Source: Methylococcaceae bacterium (GTDB lineage: Bacteria > Pseudomonadota > Gammaproteobacteria > Methylococcales > Methylomonadaceae). Taken from it: a stretch of DNA of 64,000 nt. The notes under the pieces are model-generated. The model did not search any database. It saw only the letters and a program-made list of their open reading frames with translations, and was not told the origin of the DNA. The position numbers and the translations under genes were made by a program. The DNA is taken from positions 62,001 through 126,000 of the forward strand of contig SPJS01000060.1 in NCBI GenBank assembly GCA_006844705.1, written 5' to 3'. This document shows, piece after piece, positions 8,528 through 18,345 of the stretch (the first letter of the stretch is position 1; each line of letters begins with the position of its first letter).

Positions 8528-9388
8528 TTATGAACCAGGATTTGAATTCAACAGTTTGTTTATTTGTCTGATCTCGGCAGGGTCAAGTTCAATGGCCAGG
8601 ACGTCGAGATCTTCTTTCATGTGCTGCAGTGACGTGGTGCCGCTTAACGGGATAATGCCGATATGGGAAAGAAAACGAAAAAAGACCTGCGCCGGGGTTG
8701 CTCGGTATTTTTCTGATAACTCCTGGATAACGGCATGTTTTAACAGGTGAGGGTTGGCGGTTAAGGTCCAGAAGCTTTGATAAATGATCCCTTGGGTCGA
8801 ACACCATTGTCTGATGTCGACATCATAGCCGGTATCGGCATAAAAACGGTTTTGCACCACAGCGGGTTTGATTTGTGCCTCTTGATACAGTTGTTGCAAC
8901 AGGGAAAGTTGATAACAATTGCTGATGCCAAGTTGCTTTGCGCCCCCATGTTGAGCGATGGCTTCAAGGCTGCGCCACACGCTTAACAGATCCTGATAAT
9001 TTGACAACGGGGAATGTAAAACCAGCGAATCAACATAATCTGTGTTGAGGTTTTGCTGCGAGACAGCGAAGGATTGCGCAACCTGCTGGTCTAGAGTGGC
9101 CTGTGGGTCATAGGGGATTCGCTCAGGGTCTTGGCCGTCCAGCGGTGTGAATTTTGTTTGTAAGAAGATCTCCTCACGCTGAAAACCATTGCTTAAAAGT
9201 TTGGTTAAAGCCGAGCCGACCTGAGCCTCGTTATAGTGTTTGGGTTGACAGGCGGTATCAATGCCTCTAAATCCGGCTGTAACCGCTGCTATCACCAGGG
9301 CTTCGGTTTGTGATTTTTTCCATGCCGTTCCATAAATCAAATGGGGCAGGTATACGCCGGAGATGGAGGACTGGATGCGTTTATCCAT
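8528..9388 (-). CDS. Aldo/keto reductase family oxidoreductase
   Basis: 286 residues forming a TIM-barrel NADPH-dependent carbonyl reductase. The catalytic tetrad is visible: Asp in GFRGIDTACQ, Tyr in KHYNEAQVG, Lys in FLQTKFT and His in SLVLHSPL. Cofactor residues at the C terminus appear as PLSGTTSLQHMKED. Homologues reduce aldehydes and ketones in the cytosol. The start is the first ATG and the length is normal. It probably shares a transcript with the downstream dehydrogenase-like gene, so the pair may interconvert a carbonyl, hydroxy and oxo-acid set. The substrate is unknown. Confidence 0.85.
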   Translation of the reverse strand: MDKRIQSSISGVYLPHLIYGTAWKKSQTEALVIAAVTAGFRGIDTACQPKHYNEAQVGSALTKLLSNGFQREEIFLQTKFTPLDGQDPERIPYDPQATLDQQVAQSFAVSQQNLNTDYVDSLVLHSPLSNYQDLLSVWRSLEAIAQHGGAKQLGISNCYQLSLLQQLYQEAQIKPAVVQNRFYADTGYDVDIRQWCSTQGIIYQSFWTLTANPHLLKHAVIQELSEKYRATPAQVFFRFLSHIGIIPLSGTTSLQHMKEDLDVLAIELDPAEIRQINKLLNSNPGS

Positions 9389-9592
9389 TGCGGTGCCAAA
9401 AGCATAAAATTTTATGCTAACACAGGCTGGAGTTCACTTGGGTGACTAAAGCATTTTGTGAATATCGCCTCAATCAGAATTACGTTCTACTGTACAGCGT
9501 TCTATAGTGTTAATCCCCAGTCATTTACTCGGATAAAAATTTTTCATTATGAGATACAATTAGGGGTAACGAAGCTTTAGCAAAATATCAAA

Positions 9593-9799
9593 ATGCCCGA
9601 ATTTGAAAATCTGGCGGTCATTGAATCTCCGTGCGTGCAAAATTGCTGTCTGGATGACGATGATATTTGTCTGGGTTGTTTCCGCAGTCTGAACGAGATT
9701 ACGTCATGGGTGACTGTAGATGATGCAACTCGCCAGCACTATCTGGAAAATATTATTGAGCGTAAAGCCGCGTATCTTAAAAAACATCCAAATACTTAG
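9593..9799 (+). CDS. DUF1289 family protein (small Cys-rich)
   Basis: 68 residues with the DUF1289 signature: SPCVQNC near the N terminus, then DDICLGCFRSLNEI and a W. The four Cys (CVQNC, CLGC) probably bind a metal or Fe-S cluster. Its function is not established. A TACAAT-like -10 sequence lies near 9556. The gene is followed by a terminator-like hairpin before miaB. Confidence 0.85.
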   Translation: MPEFENLAVIESPCVQNCCLDDDDICLGCFRSLNEITSWVTVDDATRQHYLENIIERKAAYLKKHPNT

Positions 9800-9837
9800 T
9801 GTTTTATAGCATATTTGATATAATCGAAAAATTTTCC

Positions 9838-9868
9838 AAGCCCTTGCCCTTTAGGTTGGGGCTTTTTT
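9838..9868 (+). terminator. Rho-independent terminator downstream of the DUF1289 gene
   Basis: A six-bp stem (AAGCCC/GGGCTT) with a 15-base loop is followed directly by a run of T (GGGCTTTTTTC). It separates the DUF1289 gene from miaB, so miaB needs its own promoter or read-through. Confidence 0.6.
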
Positions 9869-9901
9869 CATTGGGTAGCAAGCTGGAGTTGTAACGGCAA
9901 G

Positions 9902-11260
9902 ATGGCACAAAAACTTTATATTCAAACCAACGGTTGTCAGATGAATGAATATGATTCTGACAAAATGCGTGATGTGTTGCAGGCATCACATGGTTTGCAG
10001 GTGACGGAAATTCCGGAAGAAGCGGATGTTCTGTTGCTCAACACCTGTTCAATTCGGGAAAAGGCACAGGAGAAAGTGTTTTCTGCCGTAGGCCGCTGGA
10101 AAAAAATCAAGGACAAGCGTCCTGATATTGTGATTGGTGTGGGCGGATGTGTCGCCAGTCAGGAAGGCGAGGCAATTCAGCAACGCGCACCGTATGTAGA
10201 TATTGTGTTTGGTCCGCAAACCCTGCATAGATTGCCGCAGCTTTTGAATGAAGCCCGTCAAGGCAACACTAAAGTGGTGGATATCACGTTTCCCGAAATT
10301 GAAAAGTTTGATGCCTTGCCCAAGCCGCGTGCAGAAGGGCCGAAAGCCTTTGTTTCAGTGATGGAAGGGTGCAGTAAATACTGTACCTATTGCGTGGTAC
10401 CCTATACCCGCGGTGAGGAAATAAGTCGTCCACTGACGGATGTGATTACTGAAATCGAGGCATTGGCGGAACAAGGGGTCAGGGAAATTAATCTTTTGGG
10501 GCAGAATGTCAATGCCTATCGTGGCCAAATGCCGGATGGTGAAATCGCCAGCTTTGCCATCCTGCTGCATTTTGTGGCGGCGGTTGAGGGTATCGATCGC
10601 ATTCGCTTTACCACCTCGCATCCGTTGGAATTTACCGACGATATTATTGAGGCGTATGCGGACATCCCGCAACTGGTCAGCCATTTGCACCTTCCGGTTC
10701 AGAGTGGCAATAATCGCATACTGACCGATATGAAACGGGGTCACAAGCGCGAGGATTATCTGCACACCATCAACAAAATCAAGGCGGCACGGCCAGGAAT
10801 TAGTTTGTCGTCTGATTTTATCGTTGGATTCCCCGGTGAAACAGATGAAGAATTTGAAGACACCATGCGCCTGATTGATGAAGTCGGCTTTGATTTTTCA
10901 TTCAGCTTTATTTTTAGCCCGCGTCCGGGTACGCCGGCCGCCGACTTTGCTGATGAAATCGAAATGGATGTTAAAAAACAACGCTTGCAACGCTTGCAAA
11001 ATAAATTGACCGGGTTGGCGACTGAACAATCACAAGCCATGGTGGGTACTGTACAGACTGTGTTGGTGGAAGGCGTTTCCAGAAAAAATGCCTTGCACAT
11101 GACGGGCAGAACAGAAAATAATAGAGCAGTAAATTTTGTTGCTCATCCACGTTTGGCCGGGCAATTTGTGGATGTCTTGATTACCGAGGCATTGCCGAAT
11201 TCATTAAGGGGGCGTGTGGTTGAGTCTTCGCTGGATAAAATTGTAAAACAGGCGTCCTAA
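9902..11260 (+). CDS. miaB: tRNA-2-methylthio-N6-dimethylallyladenosine synthase MiaB
   Basis: 452 residues. This radical-SAM methylthiotransferase converts i6A37 to ms2i6A37 in tRNAs reading UNN codons. The N-terminal UPF0004 domain carries three cluster-binding Cys ([34 protein letters not shown]). The radical-SAM motif is [19 protein letters not shown]-terminal TRAM domain covers about the last 65 residues. The length matches the family. It heads the miaB-phoH-ybeY-corC block, with only 4 bases between miaB and phoH. Confidence 0.96.
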   Translation: MAQKLYIQTNGCQMNEYDSDKMRDVLQASHGLQVTEIPEEADVLLLNTCSIREKAQEKVFSAVGRWKKIKDKRPDIVIGVGGCVASQEGEAIQQRAPYVDIVFGPQTLHRLPQLLNEARQGNTKVVDITFPEIEKFDALPKPRAEGPKAFVSVMEGCSKYCTYCVVPYTRGEEISRPLTDVITEIEALAEQGVREINLLGQNVNAYRGQMPDGEIASFAILLHFVAAVEGIDRIRFTTSHPLEFTDDIIEAYADIPQLVSHLHLPVQSGNNRILTDMKRGHKREDYLHTINKIKAARPGISLSSDFIVGFPGETDEEFEDTMRLIDEVGFDFSFSFIFSPRPGTPAADFADEIEMDVKKQRLQRLQNKLTGLATEQSQAMVGTVQTVLVEGVSRKNALHMTGRTENNRAVNFVAHPRLAGQFVDVLITEALPNSLRGRVVESSLDKIVKQAS

Positions 11261-11264
11261 TTCA

Positions 11265-12242
11265 TTGACTTCTTCTGCGTTCTCCCAAGAAATTACACTG
11301 TTTCCTGAAGATAATCTGCGCTTGTCCAATTTATGTGGGCAATTTGACAATCATTTACGTCAGATAGAAAAGCGTCTTAAGGTTGAGATCTCCAATCGCG
11401 GCAATCATTTTAAGCTGTGTGGTGGGGAAGATGTGGTTAAACCGGCGGTCGCCGTGCTGGAAAAATTATATGAAATTTCCGCCAATGAGCCGATCACGCC
11501 CGAAAAAGTGCATTTGACGTTGCAGGATGCAAATATTGATCAAATGCTTGCGCCGGAAGCAGAGGCTTCCGAAGACGCGGTGATCATCAAGACCAAACGC
11601 GGCGTGATCAAGGGACGTGGCGCAAACCAGCATGGCTATTTACGCAAGATTCTGTCGCATGATATCAACTTCGGGGTAGGGCCGGCCGGAACAGGGAAAA
11701 CCTATCTGGCGGTGGCTTGTGCGGTGGAAGCATTGCAGCGTGAAGAAATCCGGCGCATTATTCTGGTCAGGCCTGCAGTTGAAGCTGGAGAGAAACTGGG
11801 GTTTCTGCCCGGAGACTTGGCACAAAAAGTTGACCCTTATCTGCGCCCTTTATATGATGCCCTGTACGAGATGCTGGGGTTTGAAAAAGTTGAAAAACTG
11901 ATTGAGCGCAACGTGATTGAAGTGGCGCCACTGGCGTTTATGCGCGGGCGTACTTTGAATGATTCCTTCATTATTCTGGATGAAGCGCAAAATACAACGA
12001 CAGAACAGATCAAAATGTTTTTAACCCGTGTGGGTTTTGGTTCCACCGCTGTTGTTACCGGTGACGTGACCCAGATAGATTTGCCTAATGAACGTATGTC
12101 CGGCTTGATCCATGTGCTGAAAGTGCTGGAAAATGTGGAAGGTATCAGTTTTACCTTTTTTGGCGTCAGGGACGTGGTCAGACATCCGTTAGTGCAACGT
12201 ATTGTCACGGCCTATGAGAAATATGACCAGCGACAGGGATAA
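11265..12242 (+). CDS. ybeZ: PhoH family ATPase (YbeZ)
   Basis: 325 residues, P-loop ATPase of the PhoH-like family. Walker A is GPAGTGKTYLAV; Walker B is FIILDEAQN, with VVTGDVTQIDLP following. The N-terminal part (EITLFPEDNLRLSNLCGQFD) matches YbeZ. The only reasonable start is a TTG at 11265, four bases after miaB, so translation is probably coupled. YbeZ interacts with the rRNA-processing endonuclease YbeY, encoded next. Confidence 0.93.
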   Translation: MTSSAFSQEITLFPEDNLRLSNLCGQFDNHLRQIEKRLKVEISNRGNHFKLCGGEDVVKPAVAVLEKLYEISANEPITPEKVHLTLQDANIDQMLAPEAEASEDAVIIKTKRGVIKGRGANQHGYLRKILSHDINFGVGPAGTGKTYLAVACAVEALQREEIRRIILVRPAVEAGEKLGFLPGDLAQKVDPYLRPLYDALYEMLGFEKVEKLIERNVIEVAPLAFMRGRTLNDSFIILDEAQNTTTEQIKMFLTRVGFGSTAVVTGDVTQIDLPNERMSGLIHVLKVLENVEGISFTFFGVRDVVRHPLVQRIVTAYEKYDQRQG

Positions 12243-12247
12243 ACAGC

Positions 12248-12709
12248 GTGAACCGGCTTGAAATCCAGAACGTGACCCAGGGTGAAGCCTTTCCGGAACC
12301 AAGCCAATTCCAGCAATGGGTTGATCTTGCACTGGCTGGGCAAACCACAGATCATGAAATTGTCATCCGTCTGGTTGATGAAAGCGAAAGTGCCGGCTTA
12401 AATGAACAGTACCGTCAAAAACAGGGCGCAACCAATATTCTCAGTTTTCCATTTGAAAAGCCGGTCGGGATTGAGCTGGATTTGCTCGGCGATCTGGTGA
12501 TCTGTGTGCCGGTGGTGAATACAGAAGCAGCGCAACAGAATAAACGCCTGTTTGACCATTGGGCTCATATTACGATACACGGTGTATTACATCTGCTGGG
12601 GTATGATCATAGTGAAGATGATGATGCCGAGCAGATGGAGTCCTTGGAAATTCAACTTTTACATTCTTTACACATAGCCAATCCTTATCAGGAGGACACC
12701 CCGTCATGA
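12248..12709 (+). CDS. ybeY: Endoribonuclease YbeY (rRNA maturation)
   Basis: 153 residues, metallo-endoribonuclease for 16S rRNA 3'-end maturation and ribosome quality control. The zinc-binding signature HGVLHLLGYDHSED is complete (three His). NILSFPFE and LLGDLVICVPVV are also family segments. It starts at a GTG six bases after ybeZ and overlaps corC by 4 bases, so the operon is tightly coupled. Confidence 0.95.
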   Translation: MNRLEIQNVTQGEAFPEPSQFQQWVDLALAGQTTDHEIVIRLVDESESAGLNEQYRQKQGATNILSFPFEKPVGIELDLLGDLVICVPVVNTEAAQQNKRLFDHWAHITIHGVLHLLGYDHSEDDDAEQMESLEIQLLHSLHIANPYQEDTPS

Positions 12710-13551
12710 ATGACGATAAACCCCCGAGTAGTCAGTCCCAGCAGAAGACCCTGATTGATCGTATCGGGCAAATGTTGTCTAGCGATCCTCAGAATCAGGG
12801 AGAATTGCTGGAAATACTGCGTGATGCACAAAAAAAACACCTGATGGACAGTGATGCCTTGTCGATGATTGAAGGTGTGCTGCAGGTGAACGAAATGCGG
12901 GTCAGGGATATCATGATTCCGCGTGTGCAAATGGTGGTGGTGTCTAAAGATGCCGAGCTGGAAACCATATTTCCACTGGTACTGGAATTTGGCCATTCAA
13001 GGTTTCCTGTGATCGAAGAAGACCGCAGCAAGGTGGTCGGTGTCATGCTGGCAAAAGACCTGCTGGCGCAGGCAATTAAGGACAAAGACAAAAAAGTTGA
13101 AGACATTATGCGTAAGCCGATGGTGGTACCGGAAAGCAAACGCCTGAATGTACTGTTAAAGGAATTCCGCACTAAAAGACATCACCTGGCCATCGTTGTC
13201 GATGAATATGGCACAACAGCCGGTCTGGTCACCATTGAAGATGTGCTGGAGCAGATTGTTGGTGAAATTGAAGATGAACATGATGCAGAGGAAGAAGAAT
13301 ACATCCTGCAACGTGGTAAACGGGAATTTACCCTAAAGGCCTTGACGCCGATTGAAGAGTTTAACGAATATTTCAGTGCTGAACTGGATGGTGAGGAATG
13401 CGATACCATTGGCGGCTTTATCGTTCAGCAACTTGAACATCTGCCAAAAAAAGGCGAAAAACTGGAGATCGAGCGATTCCGTTTTGAAGTCATTCGGGCA
13501 GACAATCGACGCGTTCATCTGCTAAAACTGAAATTGAAAAAGGATAAGTAA
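12706..13551 (+). CDS. corC: CorC/HlyC family CBS-domain protein (YbeX)
   Basis: 281 residues, soluble. Two CBS domains cover about residues 65-190 (VRDIMIPRVQMVVV, GHSRFPVIEEDRSKVVGVMLAKDLL, IMRKPMVVPESKRLNVLL, EYGTTAGLVTIEDVLEQIVGEI). A CorC_HlyC transporter-associated domain occupies the C-terminal 80 residues. The DUF21 membrane domain is absent, as in E. coli CorC/YbeX. Older work links it to Mg/Co efflux; newer work links YbeX to ribosome metabolism, which suits its operon with ybeY. ATG start with an AGGAGG site upstream, overlapping ybeY. Confidence 0.94.
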   Translation: MNDDKPPSSQSQQKTLIDRIGQMLSSDPQNQGELLEILRDAQKKHLMDSDALSMIEGVLQVNEMRVRDIMIPRVQMVVVSKDAELETIFPLVLEFGHSRFPVIEEDRSKVVGVMLAKDLLAQAIKDKDKKVEDIMRKPMVVPESKRLNVLLKEFRTKRHHLAIVVDEYGTTAGLVTIEDVLEQIVGEIEDEHDAEEEEYILQRGKREFTLKALTPIEEFNEYFSAELDGEECDTIGGFIVQQLEHLPKKGEKLEIERFRFEVIRADNRRVHLLKLKLKKDK

Positions 13552-13559
13552 GCCAGTAC

Positions 13560-13584
13560 CGCTCTCTTTTTTATGAGAGCGTTT
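13560..13584 (+). terminator. Hairpin ending the miaB-corC operon
   Basis: A seven-bp stem (CGCTCTC/GAGAGCG) has a T-rich 8-base loop and three T after it. It lies 8 bases beyond the corC stop and before the convergent secretin-domain gene. The tail is short, so it is a moderate candidate. Confidence 0.5.
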
Positions 13585-14405
13585 CAGTGATTTATTTTGT
13601 CAATTTTCAGCAAAATCTTCAGCGTTTTTTCTGTCGTACTGCGTCTATATTTTAATGCCCCTCGATCCAGCTGATCGCTGTTTTCTCCCGAGCTGCCTAT
13701 TTCCACCCATTCACCTAAACGGGCTTGTAATGTGGTGTGAGCCGAGCTAATAGCCAACGTGTTGTTACGTAGCATATTCCCTGACCAGGGAGAAATCTCC
13801 AGTGTTACTTTATTTCCGGACAGGCGTGGAATGACCCTGAAGCCGGTTGTCGCTTCAATATGTTCGGTCGAGGTGCGGATAGACTCGCCATAAGGCGAAG
13901 CAGTGAATTCTACTGACTGTACCGGATGCAATGATCCGGTTTTGATAATTGCCGGGCGACCTTCCAGGGTCCGAATGAGCTGGGTGTTTTTTTGAGACGT
14001 TAACCTGCGGGTATCCGCAAAATGGCCATCCACATGCCCAGTTGCTCTATTATTCGCGTTTACCCAGACTGATGCCTGGGCATTTAATTGGTCTGCGCTG
14101 AGATGAGTACTTTGCATTACGGTGATTTGCAGATTGTGCAGCGGAGTATCCAGTTGTTGGATAATCGTTTGAATGTCTTTCTGGCGTTGCGCAGTGGCTT
14201 TAATTATTAGGGTATTGAGACGCCCGATCAGTCGTTCGTCTGCATTGAGCAGGGGGGACAGCATGTCTTGAATTTCTTCAGCAGCTCGGTGTTGCAATGA
14301 ATATACTTTCATCACAGTGTCGGCAGAATGGCTATGTTGCATTGCAAACAATAGCATCATGCAGATAAAGACACGGCTTGAGTACTTTTTGGTATTAGCG
14401 TTCAT
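13584..14405 (-). CDS. Exported protein with secretin N-type domain, orphan
   Basis: 273 residues. A signal peptide covers about 1-27 (ICMMLLFAMQHSHSA). Residues 32-95 read KVYSLQHRAAEEIQDMLSPLL then LNTLIIKATAQRQKDIQTII, the pattern of the short secretin N1 domain (NolW-like). The rest is beta-rich (GFRVIPRLSGNKVTLEISPW), resembling the approach to a secretin barrel, but it stops short of a full outer-membrane pore. No other type II/IV pilus genes are near. It may be a stand-alone periplasmic protein or a shortened secretin. It lies downstream of glgA in the same direction, with a 147-base gap. Confidence 0.65.
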   Translation of the reverse strand: MNANTKKYSSRVFICMMLLFAMQHSHSADTVMKVYSLQHRAAEEIQDMLSPLLNADERLIGRLNTLIIKATAQRQKDIQTIIQQLDTPLHNLQITVMQSTHLSADQLNAQASVWVNANNRATGHVDGHFADTRRLTSQKNTQLIRTLEGRPAIIKTGSLHPVQSVEFTASPYGESIRTSTEHIEATTGFRVIPRLSGNKVTLEISPWSGNMLRNNTLAISSAHTTLQARLGEWVEIGSSGENSDQLDRGALKYRRSTTEKTLKILLKIDKINH

Positions 14406-14552
14406 TCGTTTCTCCCATGTCTTCTGCTTTCCTCAAGAAGACATCATGGAAAAGGATCATGACGACACCTGGCAAAGAGTACGCAGCACATGTGCAAGCT
14501 GGCTATTGAACCGTAGCGAAGTCACGGATTAAGGTAAACTTCAGTATAGTGT

Positions 14553-15986
14553 CTACAGCGCGTTGTATATGGCTAAATATTGATGCGCACTGTTCTCCCA
14601 GGAGAAATCCTTTTTCATCGCGGCCTGTTGTATTTTGCGCCAGTGGGTTTTGCTTTCAAACAATACCAGTGTTCGTTTGATGGCTTCCAAAAATGCGCTT
14701 GGCGTTGCTTCATCAAAGCAGATGCCGGTGGCAATGCCTTCGGCTATGGTGTGTGGCAGTGCATCTTCAATAGTGTCTGCCAGCCCGCCTGTTTTGCGGA
14801 CGATCGGGATGGTCCCATAACGCTGGCTGTACATCTGGTTTAAACCACAGGGCTCAAAACGTGAAGGCATCAGAAAGATATCACTGCCAGCTTCAATCTG
14901 ATGGGCAAGTGCTTCGTTATAACCGATAGTGACAGCAAGTTTTTCCGGATAGTGCAGAGCAAAATTCTGCAGTTTTTGTTCAATGCCTTTGTCTCCGCTG
15001 CCTAACAGGACAAGTTGCAAGGGCATATCCAGTATTTGTGGCAGGCAGGCCAGAACCAGGTCAATACCTTTTTGGTCAACCAGTCGGCTGATCAGGCCAA
15101 AAACAGGCAAGGATTCATTGACAGGCAACCCCATGGCTTCCTGTAGTGCCGTTTTGTTGGCCAGTTTGTTTTTTAATGTACTGATGGAGTAGTTTTGTAC
15201 CAGATGGTCGTCGTCATTAGGGTTCCACTGTTGTAAATCCATGCCGTTGAGTATACCGCTCAGCACGTCAGATTTATAGCTGAGCAATCCTTCCAGGCCA
15301 TAGCCGAATTCCGGTGTTTGAATTTCCTGGGCATAAGTTGGACTTACCGTTGTAATACGGTCAGAAAATGTCAGGCCACCTTTTAAGAAAGACAGCATAT
15401 TATGAAATTCCAGCCCTTCAGGATTCCATAGTTGTCCCGGAAGGTTTAGTTGAACGAAGGTGGAATGTGGAAATGTCCCCTGATAGGCCATGTTGTGAAT
15501 GGTGAAAATGCTGGCCGGCGGCGCTGTTTCAAGCGACAGCAGTGCAGGGATCAGGCCGCACTGCCAGTCGTTGCCATGGACAATATCCGGTTGCCAGTCA
15601 AGATACGCGCGGTTCATGGCAACTTCAATGACAATGCGACAATACAAGGTGAAACGTTCAGCAATATTGAACCACGGGTTACCTTGTTCATCGACGTACG
15701 GATTGCCTGGGAAATCAAAAAATGGCCGGTAATCCACCAGCCAGATAATGACTTCGGTACCGGGCAGGCGGGTTTCCAGGATGTTTACATCGCGGTTATC
15801 CACGCGCAGGGTACACACATAACGAGGTTGATCAATATCTTTTATAGACTGGTAATTTGGGATGATCAGGCGAATATCCTGCCCGATGTCTGCCAGCGCT
15901 TTTGGCAGGCTGCCAGCAACATCGGCCAGCCCGCCCGTTTTGATCAAAGGGTGTATTTCACTGGAAGCAAACAGTATTTTCTTCAT
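14553..15986 (-). CDS. glgA: Glycogen synthase (ADP-glucose)
   Basis: 477 residues, GT5 glycosyltransferase that elongates alpha-1,4-glucan from ADP-glucose. The N-terminal KTGGLADVAGSLPKAL is the ADP-glucose binding motif, and a second KTGGLADTIEDA occurs near residue 380 in the C-terminal Rossmann fold. HNMAYQGTFP and MPSRFEPCGLNQMYSQRYG are also canonical. It follows glgB with a single base between stop and start, so both are on one transcript. The length is standard. Confidence 0.96.
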   Translation of the reverse strand: MKKILFASSEIHPLIKTGGLADVAGSLPKALADIGQDIRLIIPNYQSIKDIDQPRYVCTLRVDNRDVNILETRLPGTEVIIWLVDYRPFFDFPGNPYVDEQGNPWFNIAERFTLYCRIVIEVAMNRAYLDWQPDIVHGNDWQCGLIPALLSLETAPPASIFTIHNMAYQGTFPHSTFVQLNLPGQLWNPEGLEFHNMLSFLKGGLTFSDRITTVSPTYAQEIQTPEFGYGLEGLLSYKSDVLSGILNGMDLQQWNPNDDDHLVQNYSISTLKNKLANKTALQEAMGLPVNESLPVFGLISRLVDQKGIDLVLACLPQILDMPLQLVLLGSGDKGIEQKLQNFALHYPEKLAVTIGYNEALAHQIEAGSDIFLMPSRFEPCGLNQMYSQRYGTIPIVRKTGGLADTIEDALPHTIAEGIATGICFDEATPSAFLEAIKRTLVLFESKTHWRKIQQAAMKKDFSWENSAHQYLAIYNAL

Positions 15987-15987
15987 G

Positions 15988-18165
15988 TCAGCGTTTTAAA
16001 ATAATCCCTGCTAATGGTGGAAGAGTGACAAGTATGGAGTGATCCTGGTTCATCCAGCGGACCGGTTCGCTATAGGCTGTGGCGTTGCCTAAATTGCTGC
16101 CACTGTAATATTGTGAATCGGAGTTAAAAATTTCGGTATATTCACCGGGTTCAGGTACTCCGATACGATAGTGCTCTCTGGGAACAGGTGTGAAGTTCAG
16201 GATAACGATCAATTCTTCACTTTCTGTTTTGCGTCGGTAACTGATAATGGAATGCGCGACATCGTGGCAATCAATCCATTCAAAACCCTCGTGTTCAAAA
16301 TCGTGATGAAACAGTGCAGGATGGCTGGTATAGACCTTGTTCAGATCTTTAACCAATGTTTGCAAGCCTTTGTGCATCTCATAGTCCAGCACATACCAAT
16401 CCAGGGATTGATTGAAATTCCATTCAATTCCCTGGCCAAACTCACAGCCCATGAACAGCAGTTTTTTGCCCGGATAGGTAAACATGAAGGTGTAAAGCAG
16501 TCGCAAATTAGCAAAGCGCTGCCATTCATCGCCTGGCATTTTGTTGAGCATCGATTGCTTGCCGTGAACCACTTCATCATGCGAAAAAGGCAGGATGAAG
16601 TTTTCTGAAAAAGCGTACAACATGCCAAAGGTGAGCTGGTCATGATGATACATGCGATGAACCGGATTTTCTTCCATGTATTTCAGGATGTCATGCATCC
16701 AGCCCATGTTCCATTTCATCGAGAAACCCAGGCCGCCGGTCCAGGTTGGACGCGTAACCTGTGGCCATGAGGTGGATTCCTCTGCCATAACGATCGTGCC
16801 GGGATGTTGTTCATGGGTTACGGTGTTAAGGTGGCGCAGGAAGTCGATCGCTTCCAGGTTTTCATTGCCCCCGTACATATTGGGCACCCAATCGTCGGCT
16901 TCGCGGGAATAGTCCAGGTAAAGCATGGACGCCACGGCATCGACCCGTAAACCATCAAGATGGTATTCTTCCAGCCAGAAAAAGGCACTGGATAGCAAAA
17001 AGTTCTTAACTTCGTTACGGCTGTAATTGTAAATCAGAGTGCCCCAGTCGCGATGCTCTCCCTTACGCGGATCGGCATGTTCATACAGTGGGGTGCCATC
17101 AAAACGGGCCAGCGCGAAATTATCCTTGGGAAAATGCGCAGGTACCCAGTCCAGAAATACACCGATATTGTTTTGATGACAGAGATCGACAAAATAGCGG
17201 AAATCGTCTGGAGACCCAAAGCGTGTGGTGGGGGCAAAATATCCGGAAGTCTGATAGCCCCATGATGCATCCAGAGGGTGTTCGGTTATCGGGAGCAGCT
17301 CGATATGGGTGAAGCCTATTTCATTCACATATTCCACCAGCTGGTCGGCAGCGTCCCGATAATTAAGGAAATTACCTTGTGGATCTCTTTTCCATGAACC
17401 TAAATGAACTTCATAGATTGACATCGGTTCATGCAGCCAGTCATGATCTTTCCTGTGTTCCATCCATTGCGTATCCTCCCATTGATATTTAGTGTCATCA
17501 AATACGACAGATGCAGTGCTTGGGCGGAACTCGAAATGTTGCCCGTAGGGGTCTGTTTTAACCAGTATTTCTTTTGAATGGCGGTTTAATATTTCAAATT
17601 TATACAGATTGCCTTCTTTTAATCCCGGGATGAAGATTTCCCAGATACCGCTGCTGTTGAGACAACGCATTGGGTGAGTGCGTCCATCCCATTGATTGAA
17701 ATCACCCACGACGCTGACACGTTCAGCATTGGGTGCCCACACTGCAAAGTGAACGCCTTCAATATTGTCGACGGTATGTAAATGGCCGCCCAGTTTTTGG
17801 TAAATGTGCCAGTGTTCGCCTTGGCCGAACAGGTGCAGGTCAAATTCAGATAGAACGGTGCCAAAATTATAGGGGTCATAGTCAAGATGACTCTGGCCAT
17901 CCTTATCGGTCCAGACAAGTTGGTAATAATCGTCCAGCACTTCATCTGTGGTTTCACAAACAAACATATCCGTGTCAGGAATACGGGAAAATTGAGGCCC
18001 TTTTTTACCCAGGTTTACTTTTTCGGCAGAAGGCAGGAAAACCCTGATAATATCCTTGTTGTTAATGACATGGGGGCCTAATACTGAAAATGGATCATGA
18101 TGACGAGCTTCAATAATTTTTTGTGTGTCCGAATCAAGAGATAAATGCGGGTTTTGCTTGTCCAT
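15988..18165 (-). CDS. glgB: 1,4-alpha-glucan branching enzyme
   Basis: 725 residues, GH13 branching enzyme that creates alpha-1,6 branches in glycogen. An N-terminal GlgB domain ([11 protein letters not shown]) and CBM48 ([21 protein letters not shown]) are followed by the barrel with conserved regions [20 protein letters not shown] (nucleophile Asp), AEEST (acid/base Glu) and [11 protein letters not shown]. The gene is read away from glgC, and their 180-base divergent region should hold both promoters. It is the first gene of glgB-glgA. Confidence 0.96.
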   Translation of the reverse strand: MDKQNPHLSLDSDTQKIIEARHHDPFSVLGPHVINNKDIIRVFLPSAEKVNLGKKGPQFSRIPDTDMFVCETTDEVLDDYYQLVWTDKDGQSHLDYDPYNFGTVLSEFDLHLFGQGEHWHIYQKLGGHLHTVDNIEGVHFAVWAPNAERVSVVGDFNQWDGRTHPMRCLNSSGIWEIFIPGLKEGNLYKFEILNRHSKEILVKTDPYGQHFEFRPSTASVVFDDTKYQWEDTQWMEHRKDHDWLHEPMSIYEVHLGSWKRDPQGNFLNYRDAADQLVEYVNEIGFTHIELLPITEHPLDASWGYQTSGYFAPTTRFGSPDDFRYFVDLCHQNNIGVFLDWVPAHFPKDNFALARFDGTPLYEHADPRKGEHRDWGTLIYNYSRNEVKNFLLSSAFFWLEEYHLDGLRVDAVASMLYLDYSREADDWVPNMYGGNENLEAIDFLRHLNTVTHEQHPGTIVMAEESTSWPQVTRPTWTGGLGFSMKWNMGWMHDILKYMEENPVHRMYHHDQLTFGMLYAFSENFILPFSHDEVVHGKQSMLNKMPGDEWQRFANLRLLYTFMFTYPGKKLLFMGCEFGQGIEWNFNQSLDWYVLDYEMHKGLQTLVKDLNKVYTSHPALFHHDFEHEGFEWIDCHDVAHSIISYRRKTESEELIVILNFTPVPREHYRIGVPEPGEYTEIFNSDSQYYSGSNLGNATAYSEPVRWMNQDHSILVTLPPLAGIILKR

Positions 18166-18287
18166 TTTGATCTGCCTCAGTATAGTAACGGTGTGTTTAA
18201 CAGGATGGTAACAAATTCATGGAAGGGAATGAAACTTAAAGTTGCTTGGTTAACATTTTTGCAATTCTTTGTTGACAATGGCAGTCG

Positions 18288-18316
18288 TTGACACATTCAC
18301 GTTCATTTTTTATCAA
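18288..18316 (+). promoter_or_regulatory. Candidate sigma-70 promoter for glgC
   Basis: TTGACA, a 17-base spacer, then TATCAA (four of six matches to the -10 consensus) in the glgB-glgC divergent region. A start site would fall about 20-25 bases upstream of the glgC ATG, which has an AAGGGG ribosome site. Another TTGACA occurs at 18272. Inferred from consensus only. Confidence 0.45.
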
Positions 18317-18345
18317 TTCAATTCAAGCTTGGCTAAGGGGTCATT

